A stretch of 22,625 nucleotides of DNA from a virus: IMG/VR virus record IMGVR_UViG_3300027123_000152, positions 1-22,625 of that record. The stretch is one strand, 5' to 3'. Made by a program: the position numbers and the translations under genes. The notes beneath the pieces were generated by a model that was given only the letters and a program-made list of their open reading frames with translations, ran no database searches and had not been told where the DNA came from. This document shows positions 5,800-13,697 of the stretch, piece after piece. Numbering within the stretch: position 1 is the stretch's first letter; the number at the start of each line of letters is the position of its first letter.

Positions 5800-6963
5800 T
5801 TAATTGATTGTTATTTCAGGATCATATGCGGTAAAGGACATTCCTGTTTGTGTTGGTAAATTGATATTAACATTTCCTAACATTAGCAACCCGGCAGGAT
5901 GTGTGGTTGACTTTACTAATACCTCATAATCTTTTACCATTATATTACTTGTTATGACATAAGAGTATGTTTGATACTTGTAACTGTCCTGAATTACACA
6001 TGTTCCTGATAATAATCCTCGTTGGGAAAGATATGCCCCTGTTTCATAGAACACACCACCAACATAACATTTTAATGAAGCTCCTTTATTGTTAGCATTG
6101 GTTATATTGAAAGTTGTTAGATACCCATAACCAGAATTTTCAACGATTAATGTTTTTATACCACCATTATCGTCTATGCTATTAACTTTTATAATAGCAT
6201 TTTCAAATGAACTTTCTCCGACGGGGATAACCTCACCAATACTATACCCTGAACCTGATATACCATCACCATTACCATCTGTTTGTACTTCAACCTTCCA
6301 AACATTTCCACTTAGTATTGATGAATATTTTTGCAGATTATCTCTAGTTTCAATGACTTCATTGTTCAAGAAAACACCAGACATGTTAGACAGTTCAATT
6401 ATATCATATGTAAAATCACCAATATTTGAACTGGTAACTTTATCCACAATAGCAACTGCCCCGGATATGATACCAAAAACTTTTCTCCCAACGATAGATA
6501 TTTCTGTTTTTGATGTTGTTTTTATGATTGTCTTTTTGCTCCATTCGCCGTCAGAACAACGAAGAATAAGCTCACCCGGATAATTAATAGTTGCTATGTC
6601 ATTGTATGCTATTCTAAACAAAAACTCTATAGAGGATTCTGTTCCCTTAGCCAAATAGAAATGTTTTATATATTTTAATAGTTTTCTTCTATCAGCAACT
6701 ATATCCTTTGGTAATGTTGGTGCCAGTTCTTGATAAAAAAACTCCAAAAACTCATCTTTTGTTTTTTCAATACTAAATGAATCTGGTAGATTGTATATTT
6801 CACTTATAACATTATTTTCTTGTTCTAAGTATTTGTAATAATGTTGTACAAAGTTCACAAAATTAGGGTATCTTTCACGCACATACATCGAAAATTGGTA
6901 TGGAACCAATTTAGATATTGTTTTATTTTTACCACTAACAGTGTCTATATTTTTATTTGCCAT
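5800..6963 (-). CDS. Probable baseplate/virion structural protein
   Basis: A 387-residue protein. The N-terminal region resembles a group of T4-like virion proteins that begin with a short segment, then a pattern like YPNFVNFVQHYYKYLE (about 33-48) and an acidic helix with FLEFFYQELAPTLPK. The following region (LLKYIKHFYLAKGTESSIEFLFRIAY) fits the same group. The rest is beta-rich and Gly/Ser-rich, like baseplate or fibre-attachment proteins. The ATG at 6963 lies one base after the stop of the gp6-like gene, so the two are tightly coupled. Position next to gp6 and gp25 supports a baseplate role. Exact T4 equivalence is not claimed. Confidence 0.7.
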   Translation of the reverse strand: MANKNIDTVSGKNKTISKLVPYQFSMYVRERYPNFVNFVQHYYKYLEQENNVISEIYNLPDSFSIEKTKDEFLEFFYQELAPTLPKDIVADRRKLLKYIKHFYLAKGTESSIEFLFRIAYNDIATINYPGELILRCSDGEWSKKTIIKTTSKTEISIVGRKVFGIISGAVAIVDKVTSSNIGDFTYDIIELSNMSGVFLNNEVIETRDNLQKYSSILSGNVWKVEVQTDGNGDGISGSGYSIGEVIPVGESSFENAIIKVNSIDDNGGIKTLIVENSGYGYLTTFNITNANNKGASLKCYVGGVFYETGAYLSQRGLLSGTCVIQDSYKYQTYSYVITSNIMVKDYEVLVKSTTHPAGLLMLGNVNINLPTQTGMSFTAYDPEITIN

Positions 6964-6964
6964 T

Positions 6965-8734
6965 TTATACTCTATTCAAAGTCAAAGAAATAGTGTTTAT
7001 TTGTCCAATGTTTCTCTGCGTTATTGAAATGTCATTGTCATATGGTGTTGCATATATCGACAAGAATAACTCACCTGTTTGTGTGTTTGCGTTATCAACA
7101 TTATCCAAACTTCCTATGGTAATGTTTGGTACAGAAAGTTTTCCTACTGCATAATTTACCGTTCCAATATTATTTGCTATCAATGTTTTTACATTATTTT
7201 GATAACGATATATCGCTAAAACTCCATTCATCTGACTATCATCAATAAAACAATTAGTATTTCCTTGGTATGTGAATGTGGATGAAGAAATAGTACCGGA
7301 GTTGAGTTGGTTGTTGAATGTAACGTCGAAAAATGTTTTGCCACCAATAACCGGATTAATGCGTTTCTCCAAAAATATCTTAGTGCTATTTGCAATAATA
7401 CTAGAATCACAAAAGTCAATTGTTCTTAAAAATACAGAATAATGGAAATCTTTATCAAATGATGACAATTGGTTGCTTTCAAAACTCTTTATAGCATCAT
7501 TTACTTTATTAGTCAAATCTGCTTCCGACACAGATAGTTTTGAACCGTCAAAAATCACTGTTATGCGCAAATTAATATAAATGTAATCTGGCTCATATAT
7601 TATTGGGGTGACTGTTATCATGTTATACTTTTTTAGGAAAGCAACAATATTACTTTTATCATATGTTGTCAAAAACAAACCGTTTTTTGGTTTCACTACA
7701 ACAATAACTTTACCGTATTGCGGGGGGTCGAGTGTATCGCCGCCATATGAAATAGCATCTTCGACCATGTTGTATTTCGCTTTAAGAATAGAAACATAGT
7801 CTGTGTCAATGACGGCACGGTTTTGTGTAGTATACATTAACGGTGCCATCTTTTTCATTGATTCTATTGTTTCTGGCTCCGACCCGCCTGCGGATGGGTT
7901 GACAACTAACACCTTTAATTTTCCGTTAACGGGTGTAACTGATGGTGTAAACACATCAAAACCATTTGCTATGCTTCCTGCACAAACCAAATATTTGATG
8001 ATAGCAACACTACCAACTTCCGGCTTACTTCCCAATATACCATCGCCAAAGTTCAATACGATTCTACCATCAGCATTTTCGTGATAGAAAAAAACATTGT
8101 CAGTTGGTTTTAAACTAACTAAATCGGAAAATAAAGTATAAGATGTTGTAACATTATTTGTGTTAATTACGTCAATAGTTGTTTGAGTGATATCAACATT
8201 TAAGTTTGGAATGATAAACCCATTTTTAAGAATATCATCTGTTATAGATTGTGTATATGTGAAACGTTTACCTTCATACACATCAAATGGTTCAGAAAGA
8301 TACCTTCCGTTTATTTCATTTATTTCTACGCTTTGGGTGGAAGTAAAAATATAAAATGAGTTTCCAACATTAGCAGATAAAGTTGGAGTGATTGAAAATG
8401 GTGTGAATACAGACGAACCTGAATCCTTGATATACTCGTATTGAAGGGTTGCTTTGGCAGCAGTAGCTGTTTTCACAGTATAACTCAAATCATGAACACG
8501 ATCAACAACAGAACTTCTTTTTATGGCAGTGTATAGGCGTGATTCATTAGCTACTTGGTTCATAAAGAACGCCAAATACGTTGTGTTTAAAGACATCACA
8601 TCTAAAAGAGTTGATGATGCCGAACCATTAAAGTTGTAGTCAGTGTATTCATCCTGTTTGGAAAGATATTCTTTGAAACCAGAGTTCAATGTATCAAAAT
8701 CAGGCAATACTGTTGGCAAATTTTGGGCAGTCAT
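6965..8734 (-). CDS. 6: Baseplate wedge protein, T4 gp6-like (baseplate J family)
   Basis: A 589-residue protein with the hallmarks of T4 gp6 and baseplate J proteins. The N-terminus has the typical pattern DEYTDYNFNGSASSTLLDVMSL (split here as about residues 28-41 and 42-49), then NTTYLAFFMNQVANESRLYTA and SVVDRVHDLSYTVKTATAAKATL. The central part has the family's NFGDGILGSKPEVGS (about 224-238) and SAGGSEPETIESMKKMAP (about 279-296), with the conserved GG and E residues, followed by the TDYVSILKAKYN segment. T4 gp6 is about 660 residues, so this is a slightly short but complete relative. It forms the wedge ring that holds the baseplate together. AAGGA lies seven bases before the start. It follows the gp25-fusion gene by 15 bases. 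Confidence 0.9.
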   Translation of the reverse strand: MTAQNLPTVLPDFDTLNSGFKEYLSKQDEYTDYNFNGSASSTLLDVMSLNTTYLAFFMNQVANESRLYTAIKRSSVVDRVHDLSYTVKTATAAKATLQYEYIKDSGSSVFTPFSITPTLSANVGNSFYIFTSTQSVEINEINGRYLSEPFDVYEGKRFTYTQSITDDILKNGFIIPNLNVDITQTTIDVINTNNVTTSYTLFSDLVSLKPTDNVFFYHENADGRIVLNFGDGILGSKPEVGSVAIIKYLVCAGSIANGFDVFTPSVTPVNGKLKVLVVNPSAGGSEPETIESMKKMAPLMYTTQNRAVIDTDYVSILKAKYNMVEDAISYGGDTLDPPQYGKVIVVVKPKNGLFLTTYDKSNIVAFLKKYNMITVTPIIYEPDYIYINLRITVIFDGSKLSVSEADLTNKVNDAIKSFESNQLSSFDKDFHYSVFLRTIDFCDSSIIANSTKIFLEKRINPVIGGKTFFDVTFNNQLNSGTISSSTFTYQGNTNCFIDDSQMNGVLAIYRYQNNVKTLIANNIGTVNYAVGKLSVPNITIGSLDNVDNANTQTGELFLSIYATPYDNDISITQRNIGQINTISLTLNRV

Positions 8735-8749
8735 TTTTAATCCTTTAAA

Positions 8750-9673
8750 TTATGTTCTTGTAATGAACGTATTGAATGTGTTTATTTTATCAAATGTTTT
8801 TATTCTATAGAATATTTTCACATACAGTTCATGTCTTTCTGGTGTAGATTCTACTAATATATCTACGACATTTATTCTTGGTTCATGGTTGACAATGACT
8901 TGGAATAATTCCGAGCGCAATTCCATTGACATCAAGTTATCTGATAGTGCAAACAACAAAGACCTTATTTGTGATGAAACATTATAATGGTCAAATGGTC
9001 TTTCAAACTTTTTAGTCAAAATTATATTTTCAAGACTTTGATTTATAGCATTAACATCATACAAACGAGCAATATCGCCTGAAATTGGGTGTGGTAAAAA
9101 ATCAAAAGAGAAATCGCTAAACAAGAAATTTTTAGTGATTTCTCTGTTTTGTGTTTGACGAACAATTTCAACCCCAACAACAGGAATGTCTTTAAAACCA
9201 ATAATACATGGATAAACTTTGTTTACATTTGTTATGACTTCTGGGTTGAAAAATATATCCTGTATAATATCATCACCACCAAACATTGTTGCAGTGTTTG
9301 GGATGGGGTCAACATGGTAGCGGAAGTTCATAGTAGGTTGATATATTGTATTGGTATTAACTATATCATCTACTAATATATTTCTGCTGAGAATATCAGT
9401 GTTTGCCGGGCCATATGCAATATTTGTATTCGATATTACATTAGGAAATAACGTAAACTCTATTGAAGATGGCCCATAAACAGTTGACGTATTACTAATG
9501 GTGGTCGCAAAGAATCCTATACCAACATCACTATCAGTATAAATTATATTCGAATTGGTAATATCATCTGGTTGTATTTCTAATGATACATCAACAACAT
9601 CGTATACATTAGAAATACTTGTATTGTCAATGAAAATTAAACCATCACTGCCATCAATAATTATATCGGCCAT
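8750..9673 (-). CDS. 25: gp25-like baseplate wedge protein fused to an N-terminal repeat domain
   Basis: A 307-residue protein in two parts. Residues about 186-307 match the GPW/gp25 family: NQSLENIILTKKFERPF, a central helix with QIRSLLFALSD, then NHEPRINVVDILVES and YVKIFYRI, including the conserved EPRI. T4 gp25 is only about 130 residues. The extra N-terminal 160 residues contain at least six copies of a short motif like (I/V)xNTNxxY at residues 38, 59, 80, 104, 124 and 147, spaced 20-24 residues apart. This resembles the beta-solenoid-like NTNTIY/SNTFYSP repeats seen in some phage fibre and surface proteins. The protein would place a repeat domain on the baseplate wedge. It sits between a small structural protein and gp6. 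Confidence 0.85.
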   Translation of the reverse strand: MADIIIDGSDGLIFIDNTSISNVYDVVDVSLEIQPDDITNSNIIYTDSDVGIGFFATTISNTSTVYGPSSIEFTLFPNVISNTNIAYGPANTDILSRNILVDDIVNTNTIYQPTMNFRYHVDPIPNTATMFGGDDIIQDIFFNPEVITNVNKVYPCIIGFKDIPVVGVEIVRQTQNREITKNFLFSDFSFDFLPHPISGDIARLYDVNAINQSLENIILTKKFERPFDHYNVSSQIRSLLFALSDNLMSMELRSELFQVIVNHEPRINVVDILVESTPERHELYVKIFYRIKTFDKINTFNTFITRT

Positions 9674-9690
9674 TTACAATCTCAATTTTA

Positions 9691-10089
9691 TTAAAGGGCG
9701 AAAATACCACTACCACTGAATGTAACCGTGATATTACCACCATTTGTTGTAAATGGTAAACCTGTACCTGTGTCAACGTAACCTATTAAACGTTGTATAG
9801 AACCGTTATCAAAATAAACAATATATCCTTTTACTGAAATACCCGATGCGACACCTGTAATAGTAGGATCGGCAGCATCAAATATATTATTTGTTACTGT
9901 TTTCGTACCTAATGAAACAATTGATCCTGCAACAATGTTACCACTAACACTTGAATATGTTGATGTCGCTGTTACTGAACCTATTGCATTATTGACTAAA
10001 GCCAGCTTTATAGTGGTGCCACTTGTCATGTCACCGAAAGTGCCTTTCATCAATTCGTATTTTCCTTCGTTAACTAAAGTATTAGCCAT
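9691..10089 (-). CDS. Small virion structural protein
   Basis: A 132-residue protein of a family common in phage structural regions. It starts with MANTLVNEGKYELMKGTFGD and continues with a TIKLALVNN strand, has a Ser/Thr/Val-rich core, and ends with IVYFDNGSIQRLIGYVDTG, GLPFTTNGGNITVTF and a GIFAL C-terminus. Related proteins have the same 'DtIKvALVd ... GLPvTtNGG ... GIF' layout and are usually annotated as structural. It is all-beta with no signal peptide. GAGG lies six bases upstream of ATG 10089. The gene is directly behind an exact late promoter (TATAAATA) and is the first gene of the virion block, so strong late expression is expected. The exact location in the virion is unknown. Confidence 0.8.
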   Translation of the reverse strand: MANTLVNEGKYELMKGTFGDMTSGTTIKLALVNNAIGSVTATSTYSSVSGNIVAGSIVSLGTKTVTNNIFDAADPTITGVASGISVKGYIVYFDNGSIQRLIGYVDTGTGLPFTTNGGNITVTFSGSGIFAL

Positions 10090-10124
10090 GTTAAACCTCG
10101 TTGATTAGTTTAACACTATTTATA
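10090..10124 (-). promoter_or_regulatory. T4-type late promoter TATAAATA with adjoining dyad over the start codon
   Basis: TATAAATA lies at 10124-10117 on the minus strand, an exact match to the T4 late consensus recognised by the gp55 sigma with gp33/gp45. Initiation is expected near 10111. The leader contains GTTAAAC (10113-10107) and GTTTAAC (10096-10090), a 7-bp stem that reaches the base before the ATG and has GAGG at the loop edge. A transcript starting at the late site would lose part of the 5' arm, as in the hairpin at 5730-5788. Confidence 0.8.
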
Positions 10125-10137
10125 TGGATTTTTTTGA

Positions 10138-10164
10138 TAAAGAAAAGAGCCGTTAGGCTCTTTT
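10138..10164 (-). terminator. Rho-independent terminator between early and late blocks
   Basis: A 9-bp perfect stem (AAAAGAGCC at 10143-10151 with 10156-10164) closed by a four-base loop. The minus-strand RNA ends in a run of U broken by one C. It follows the stop codon of the deoxyribosyltransferase-like gene and precedes the late promoter, separating the two transcription units. Confidence 0.85.
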
Positions 10165-10697
10165 TATGTTGATGGTTCTAATTCATCAGGGTGGGGTATA
10201 TCTATTGAAGGTATGTTTCCAAACTCTTGTGCGAGGATACGAATGAAGTCAAAGAACTCATCTTTAGTATCAAGCTGAGCAATGCCATATCGTTGACAAA
10301 CAATATCGACATTTCCTTTACGCCAATAACCTTCTGGGCAGCATACTAATACCTTTTCAGGGGTTGCTGCTAGGATACCTAATTCCAATAATGTTATTGG
10401 GGATTTCGTATCAGGATCGAAATACATCAGGATCATGTCAGCTTTATCAATATGGTCTAATTCCCATGTAACTTGTTGCTTAAACGGGCCAAAACTAGCG
10501 TCTTGGGGCCATGAACTGTCCCAATCATCACGCCTTGGGCTAAAAATAGTTACAGAGCTATTTTTAAGAATGTTTTGTACTTCTGATTGCCAATCTTCGG
10601 CTTTCCCCATTTCAATAGAACCAGCCAAAAATATAGTTAAGTTTCCACTATCAATTTGGTCTTGTGTCAATTCATTGGGTGGTTTTAATATAAACAT
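10164..10697 (-). CDS. Nucleoside 2-deoxyribosyltransferase-like protein
   Basis: A 177-residue protein with the motifs of the nucleoside 2-deoxyribosyltransferase-like superfamily: FLAGSIEMG (23-31), SPRRDDWD (53-60), QVTWELDHIDKADMILMYFD (75-94) and SPITLLELG (99-107), in which E105 is the likely nucleophile. VCCPEGYWRKGNVDIVC (118-134) is a segment shared by the DRTGG-less phage and bacterial members. Enzymes of this fold exchange bases on deoxyribonucleosides or cleave the N-glycosidic bond of nucleotides. A role in phage nucleotide salvage or in making a modified nucleotide is possible. AAGGA is five bases before ATG 10697. It is the last gene before the terminator at 10.15 kb. Family assignment is good and the reaction is inferred. 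Confidence 0.8.
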   Translation of the reverse strand: MFILKPPNELTQDQIDSGNLTIFLAGSIEMGKAEDWQSEVQNILKNSSVTIFSPRRDDWDSSWPQDASFGPFKQQVTWELDHIDKADMILMYFDPDTKSPITLLELGILAATPEKVLVCCPEGYWRKGNVDIVCQRYGIAQLDTKDEFFDFIRILAQEFGNIPSIDIPHPDELEPST

Positions 10698-10706
10698 AAT
10701 TTTCCT

Positions 10707-11132
10707 TTATTTTATTTCCAATATTTTAAAATAATTAACCAAGTCGTAGTATACTTCTTGAACGTTATTAACATTCATAAATGTTTTTCTAACTCCGGTT
10801 CCGCCGTAAAACAAAATGTATTTCTTTTGTTCATCACATTCTTTATCAATGAAATATGACTCGATTGATTTCAATAATATAGAAACTTTTTCATCGGTAT
10901 TCAAATCCATAGCATCGTGGTATTCCGATTCTAGTAACATTTCGGATGCAAGGTCAAAATCAAGATCAAATGCTTCGTCAACATTTTTGAATAAATGCAA
11001 ATACGGTTTATCATCGTCGCACAATATAAATTTTACATTTTTGAATGTTTGTTGTAGATACTCTAAAAAACTACAGTCTTCACGCAACATTCTGGAAGAA
11101 AGTATACACTTCATACAATTATCTGATATCAT
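10707..11132 (-). CDS. Hypothetical protein, 141 aa
   Basis: Not recognised. The N-terminus has MISDNCMKCILSSRML with a CMKC pair but no matching second pair, so a zinc site is unlikely unless shared with another chain. The centre is acidic (DEAFDLDFDLASEMLLESEYHDAMDL) and helical. Near the C-terminus is FYGGTGVRKTF, which superficially recalls a P-loop but lacks the required GK(S/T) spacing. No signal peptide or membrane segment is seen. It begins nine bases after the stop of the zinc-finger gene and ends nine bases before the deoxyribosyltransferase-like gene, so it is part of the same operon. Function unknown. Confidence 0.65.
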   Translation of the reverse strand: MISDNCMKCILSSRMLREDCSFLEYLQQTFKNVKFILCDDDKPYLHLFKNVDEAFDLDFDLASEMLLESEYHDAMDLNTDEKVSILLKSIESYFIDKECDEQKKYILFYGGTGVRKTFMNVNNVQEVYYDLVNYFKILEIK

Positions 11133-11141
11133 AATATAGTC

Positions 11142-11540
11142 TCAATAATCTGGCATTGTTGAATTATAATGGTTTTTCTTTATACGGTTTAGAACATATT
11201 TCATATCGCTATCTAATTTTGGTCTACTTTCCACGAAAGCCGGGCCAACATTTCTCGACTCATTGTGGTCAAACCCACATTTGGGGCATATTTTTGTCCT
11301 TGAGTCTCCATATAAAGTTCCAACTATAGAAGATTCATTACATGATTTACATTCAAAAAGAAAAAATAAATTTAGCGGTTCGCAGGAATAACAACGTGTG
11401 GATTCTTCCTCAGTTAAAACAACAGGAGAACCATCAGCAGTAATATAGTTTTCAAGGTCTGTTGATAAAATGCGGCGATGTGGGCTACCGCATTTATCAC
11501 AATCTAACCATTCGCCTTTTCTGACATATGGATTATACAT
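11142..11540 (-). CDS. Zinc-ribbon protein, 132 aa
   Basis: A 132-residue protein with four CxxC pairs: CDKC (about 14-17), CYSC (about 50-53), CKSC (about 64-67) and CPKC (about 85-88). This spacing suggests two zinc ribbons in series, each built from two CxxC knuckles. The segment between the first and second pairs (RRILSTDLENYITADGS) is polar and strand-like, and the C-terminal tail is basic (KYVLNRIKKNHYN). Such proteins commonly bind nucleic acid or mediate contacts with polymerase. No DNA-binding specificity can be read from sequence. It sits 12 bases downstream of the DUF6433-like gene in the replication-related operon. The zinc-binding call is firm and the role unknown. Confidence 0.75.
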   Translation of the reverse strand: MYNPYVRKGEWLDCDKCGSPHRRILSTDLENYITADGSPVVLTEEESTRCYSCEPLNLFFLFECKSCNESSIVGTLYGDSRTKICPKCGFDHNESRNVGPAFVESRPKLDSDMKYVLNRIKKNHYNSTMPDY

Positions 11541-11552
11541 GACAAGCCCCTA

Positions 11553-12374
11553 TCACGCTTTAGGCTTAGGTGGTCTTCCGGGGCCACGCTTTTCAGTAAC
11601 TTCTGGAACATCAACCTTTGGTTTAGGTGGTCTTCCGGGGCCACGCTTTTCAGTAACTTCATTGATGATATTTTCAACGTTTTCACCATAGGACTCGTTA
11701 AAATCATCCAATTCATCTTCAAAAGACTGTGGTGTTTGTTTCTGGGGTGTTACATCAGCTTTTTGTGGTGTTGGTTGCTCAATTTTTGGTGGTAGAACTG
11801 CGCTAAATGCTTCACGGAAGAAATCTTCTGTTAAACCGGGATAAACATCTTGATCTAATTCTTTTTGAATCATCATCCAAAACAATGCTGCCTCATCCTT
11901 ATGCATTGTTTCCAATTGCTGTATCAATGCGTTTTCACGCTTCATTTGATTAGCAATCTTGGTTGGGCATTCAGCAAATAATGCTATTTTACGGATTGCC
12001 TTAAACAATGTATTGGGAGCCATCCCGAAATCATTAGAATCATTCTTCATGTATGGTGGTGGTGTATCCGGAAAATTGAATTTTACCATTGGGTGATACA
12101 AAACTTCCATAAACTTACGCATGAGTTCAGCATTTTTTGGTTCACGTTGCCACCACATACGAATCATCATGATCTTATCGTCTTTTGACTCTTGATCACA
12201 AATAGCTTTTAGTATTTCAGGTAAAAATATTGTACCAATAGGATTCTTTAGTCGTTGCCACATGTCAACTTCTTTTTTAGGCTGATTTTTGTTTCTGGTG
12301 GATTGACGAATAGGAATTGGCATGCCATATTCATCAACATATTGATTAAGTTCTGGTATTCTATTTTGTGTCAT
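11553..12374 (-). CDS. DUF6433-like phage protein with two C-terminal AT-hooks
   Basis: I prefer ATG 12374 (MTQNRIPELNQYVDEYG), because related proteins begin near this point; an in-frame ATG at 12443 would add 23 basic, poorly conserved-looking residues. The body matches a T4-superfamily group (DUF6433-like) with the pattern ILKAICDQESKDDKIMMIRMWW, followed by LYHPMVKFNFPDTPPPY and a helical region ending around ALFWMMIQKELDQ. The C-terminal 70 residues are disordered: a Pro/Gln-rich linker, an acidic patch (DELDDFNES), then two copies of KRGPGRPPKPK. These are AT-hook motifs that bind the minor groove of AT-rich DNA. The hooks are encoded by a perfect 38-base direct repeat with a 57-base period. 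It is adjacent to RNase H, which suggests a DNA-transaction role. Confidence 0.7.
   Translation of the reverse strand: MTQNRIPELNQYVDEYGMPIPIRQSTRNKNQPKKEVDMWQRLKNPIGTIFLPEILKAICDQESKDDKIMMIRMWWQREPKNAELMRKFMEVLYHPMVKFNFPDTPPPYMKNDSNDFGMAPNTLFKAIRKIALFAECPTKIANQMKRENALIQQLETMHKDEAALFWMMIQKELDQDVYPGLTEDFFREAFSAVLPPKIEQPTPQKADVTPQKQTPQSFEDELDDFNESYGENVENIINEVTEKRGPGRPPKPKVDVPEVTEKRGPGRPPKPKA
11566..11660 (-). repeat. 57-bp-period direct repeat encoding two AT-hooks
   Basis: Bases 11566-11603 and 11623-11660 are identical over 38 positions, offset by 57 bases, which is 19 codons. Each copy encodes VTEKRGPGRPPKPK. Identity at the DNA level, including third codon positions, indicates a recent in-frame duplication rather than two anciently conserved hooks. 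Confidence 0.9.
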
Positions 12375-12470
12375 TATACTTCTTATCCTTTTAATTCTTT
12401 GTTTTAGTTTTAGAAAATAATCTAAAACATGTTTCCATAACATATATAGGAACCTTTTTTTTAAACACCT

Positions 12471-13340
12471 TTAGAAATCATTTGCATTGTTATACAAGTT
12501 TCTAAGACCCTTTTCTATAAAATATGTTAATAATTTTGCTTTTGGTTTTGGTTTGTAATTAACATATTCATTGATAATTTGTTTTTTATAATCTTCCGGT
12601 ATACAACTCAAGTCAATAAGTTTCTTATTACGTTCGTAATTTTCTACATGTTCGGCGGAAACACCATTATTGTAAACAGATTCAATCAAACTTTCACGCA
12701 CTGGTTTCTGTCGCTTTTTAATAACAAAAGAATCTGAATCAGACAACATATTAGGTATACCGTCGCCAGAATCACCTCTGACAATATGTTCAATCAAAAA
12801 ACGGTCAGGTTCTGGTTCACGCATCCACTTTTTTTCCATAGGGTTCCATTGGACAATGTGTTTATTTTTTTGTAACTGCTTAAAGTCTTTGTCACGTGAG
12901 ATAATCAAAATATCTTGGTCTTCCTCAAACATCCCCTCGCCAACCGGCTCATTTTTTGATATATAGTCACTTAAAACGGCAATAACATCATCTGCTTCAC
13001 AACGAGGAACTGCAATAACGTGATATGGCATGTAGTCACGAAACTCTTGTTGGATATTGCTAATTGATTTAAATATCATTTCCCAATCAAGATGGGATTC
13101 TTCACGTGATTTTTTGCGATTATATTTGTAATATGGAAATATGTCTTTACGCCATGCGTTTCCAGTGTCACAACATATAATAAGTTTTCCATATTTGTGG
13201 GCGAATTGTTTTTTATATGATAACATCATGTTTAGTGTCAAATGACGTATCATACTTTCATCCAAAGATTCACCGAATGTTCTATCACCAACACTAACGG
13301 CTGAGATGATGGTTGGGTTGAAATCTAAAAGTATTGCCAT
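12471..13340 (-). CDS. rnh: RNase H / 5'-3' exonuclease (T4 Rnh-like, FEN-1 family)
   Basis: A 289-residue protein close in size to T4 RNase H (305 residues) and with all the metal-binding acids of the FEN-1/5' nuclease family. D6 is in AILLDFN and D58 in IICCD. The cluster CEADD (114-118) and SRDKD (148-152) follow, and VRGDSGDGIPN (187-197) gives the final pair and the start of the helix-hairpin-helix region. It removes RNA primers and short DNA stretches from Okazaki fragments in T4-type replication. AAGGGA lies five bases before ATG 13340. The C-terminal 60 residues are basic and would contact DNA or the single-strand-binding protein. It precedes the DUF6433-like gene. The assignment is firm. 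Confidence 0.92.
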   Translation of the reverse strand: MAILLDFNPTIISAVSVGDRTFGESLDESMIRHLTLNMMLSYKKQFAHKYGKLIICCDTGNAWRKDIFPYYKYNRKKSREESHLDWEMIFKSISNIQQEFRDYMPYHVIAVPRCEADDVIAVLSDYISKNEPVGEGMFEEDQDILIISRDKDFKQLQKNKHIVQWNPMEKKWMREPEPDRFLIEHIVRGDSGDGIPNMLSDSDSFVIKKRQKPVRESLIESVYNNGVSAEHVENYERNKKLIDLSCIPEDYKKQIINEYVNYKPKPKAKLLTYFIEKGLRNLYNNANDF

Positions 13341-13367
13341 AAAAGTCCCTTTATGTGAATTATGTGT

Positions 13368-13697
13368 TTATTTTTTTATTGATTTATTTTGTATGCGTGT
13401 TGATATATTGTCAAATATTTCGGTAGCATCGTGGATAAAAACATTAGTTGGATCATATTCCATACCAAATTTAATATTGTTCATTATACATATTGTTATT
13501 AGATTTTCCATTGCCACATTAAACTCAGTGGAGTCAAGAAATCCATTGTACGGATTCTTAATTGCACAAAATAAAAGATTTATTAGTGTCAACTCTATCT
13601 GTTTCAAATACATTTGCTTTTCGATGGTATAACACTCGATCTGATGTCGTAACTCGTCATTTTGTTTAACCAATTCATCATATGTAGGGTTATCCAC
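13368..13697 (-). CDS. Hypothetical protein, 109 aa, with N-terminal coiled coil
   Basis: Not recognised. The first 40 residues have a coiled-coil appearance (DELVKQNDELRHQIECYTIEK). The rest is a mixed helical segment including NLLFCAIKNPYNGFLDSTEF and a terminal basic tail. No catalytic motif, signal peptide or zinc site is seen. The ATG at 13697 lies inside the last codons of the deoxyribonucleotidase-like gene (8-base overlap), consistent with coupling. RNase H follows 27 bases later. It could be a small dimeric accessory protein, but this is only inferred from the coiled coil. Confidence 0.65.
   Translation of the reverse strand: MDNPTYDELVKQNDELRHQIECYTIEKQMYLKQIELTLINLLFCAIKNPYNGFLDSTEFNVAMENLITICIMNNIKFGMEYDPTNVFIHDATEIFDNISTRIQNKSIKK

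Noticed and set aside
10770-10800. GGTGVRKT in the 141-aa protein as a Walker A motif
   Set aside because: It lacks the GxxxxGK(S/T) spacing and lies near the C-terminus without a Walker B partner.
10816-11139. Plus-strand open frame of 107 codons
   Set aside because: It mirrors the 141-aa minus-strand gene that fits the operon spacing; composition is Ser-rich as expected from an antisense frame.
12444-12470. TATATATG upstream of the DUF6433-like gene as a late promoter
   Set aside because: Only a partial match to TATAAATA in a very AT-rich gap where such matches are expected by chance.
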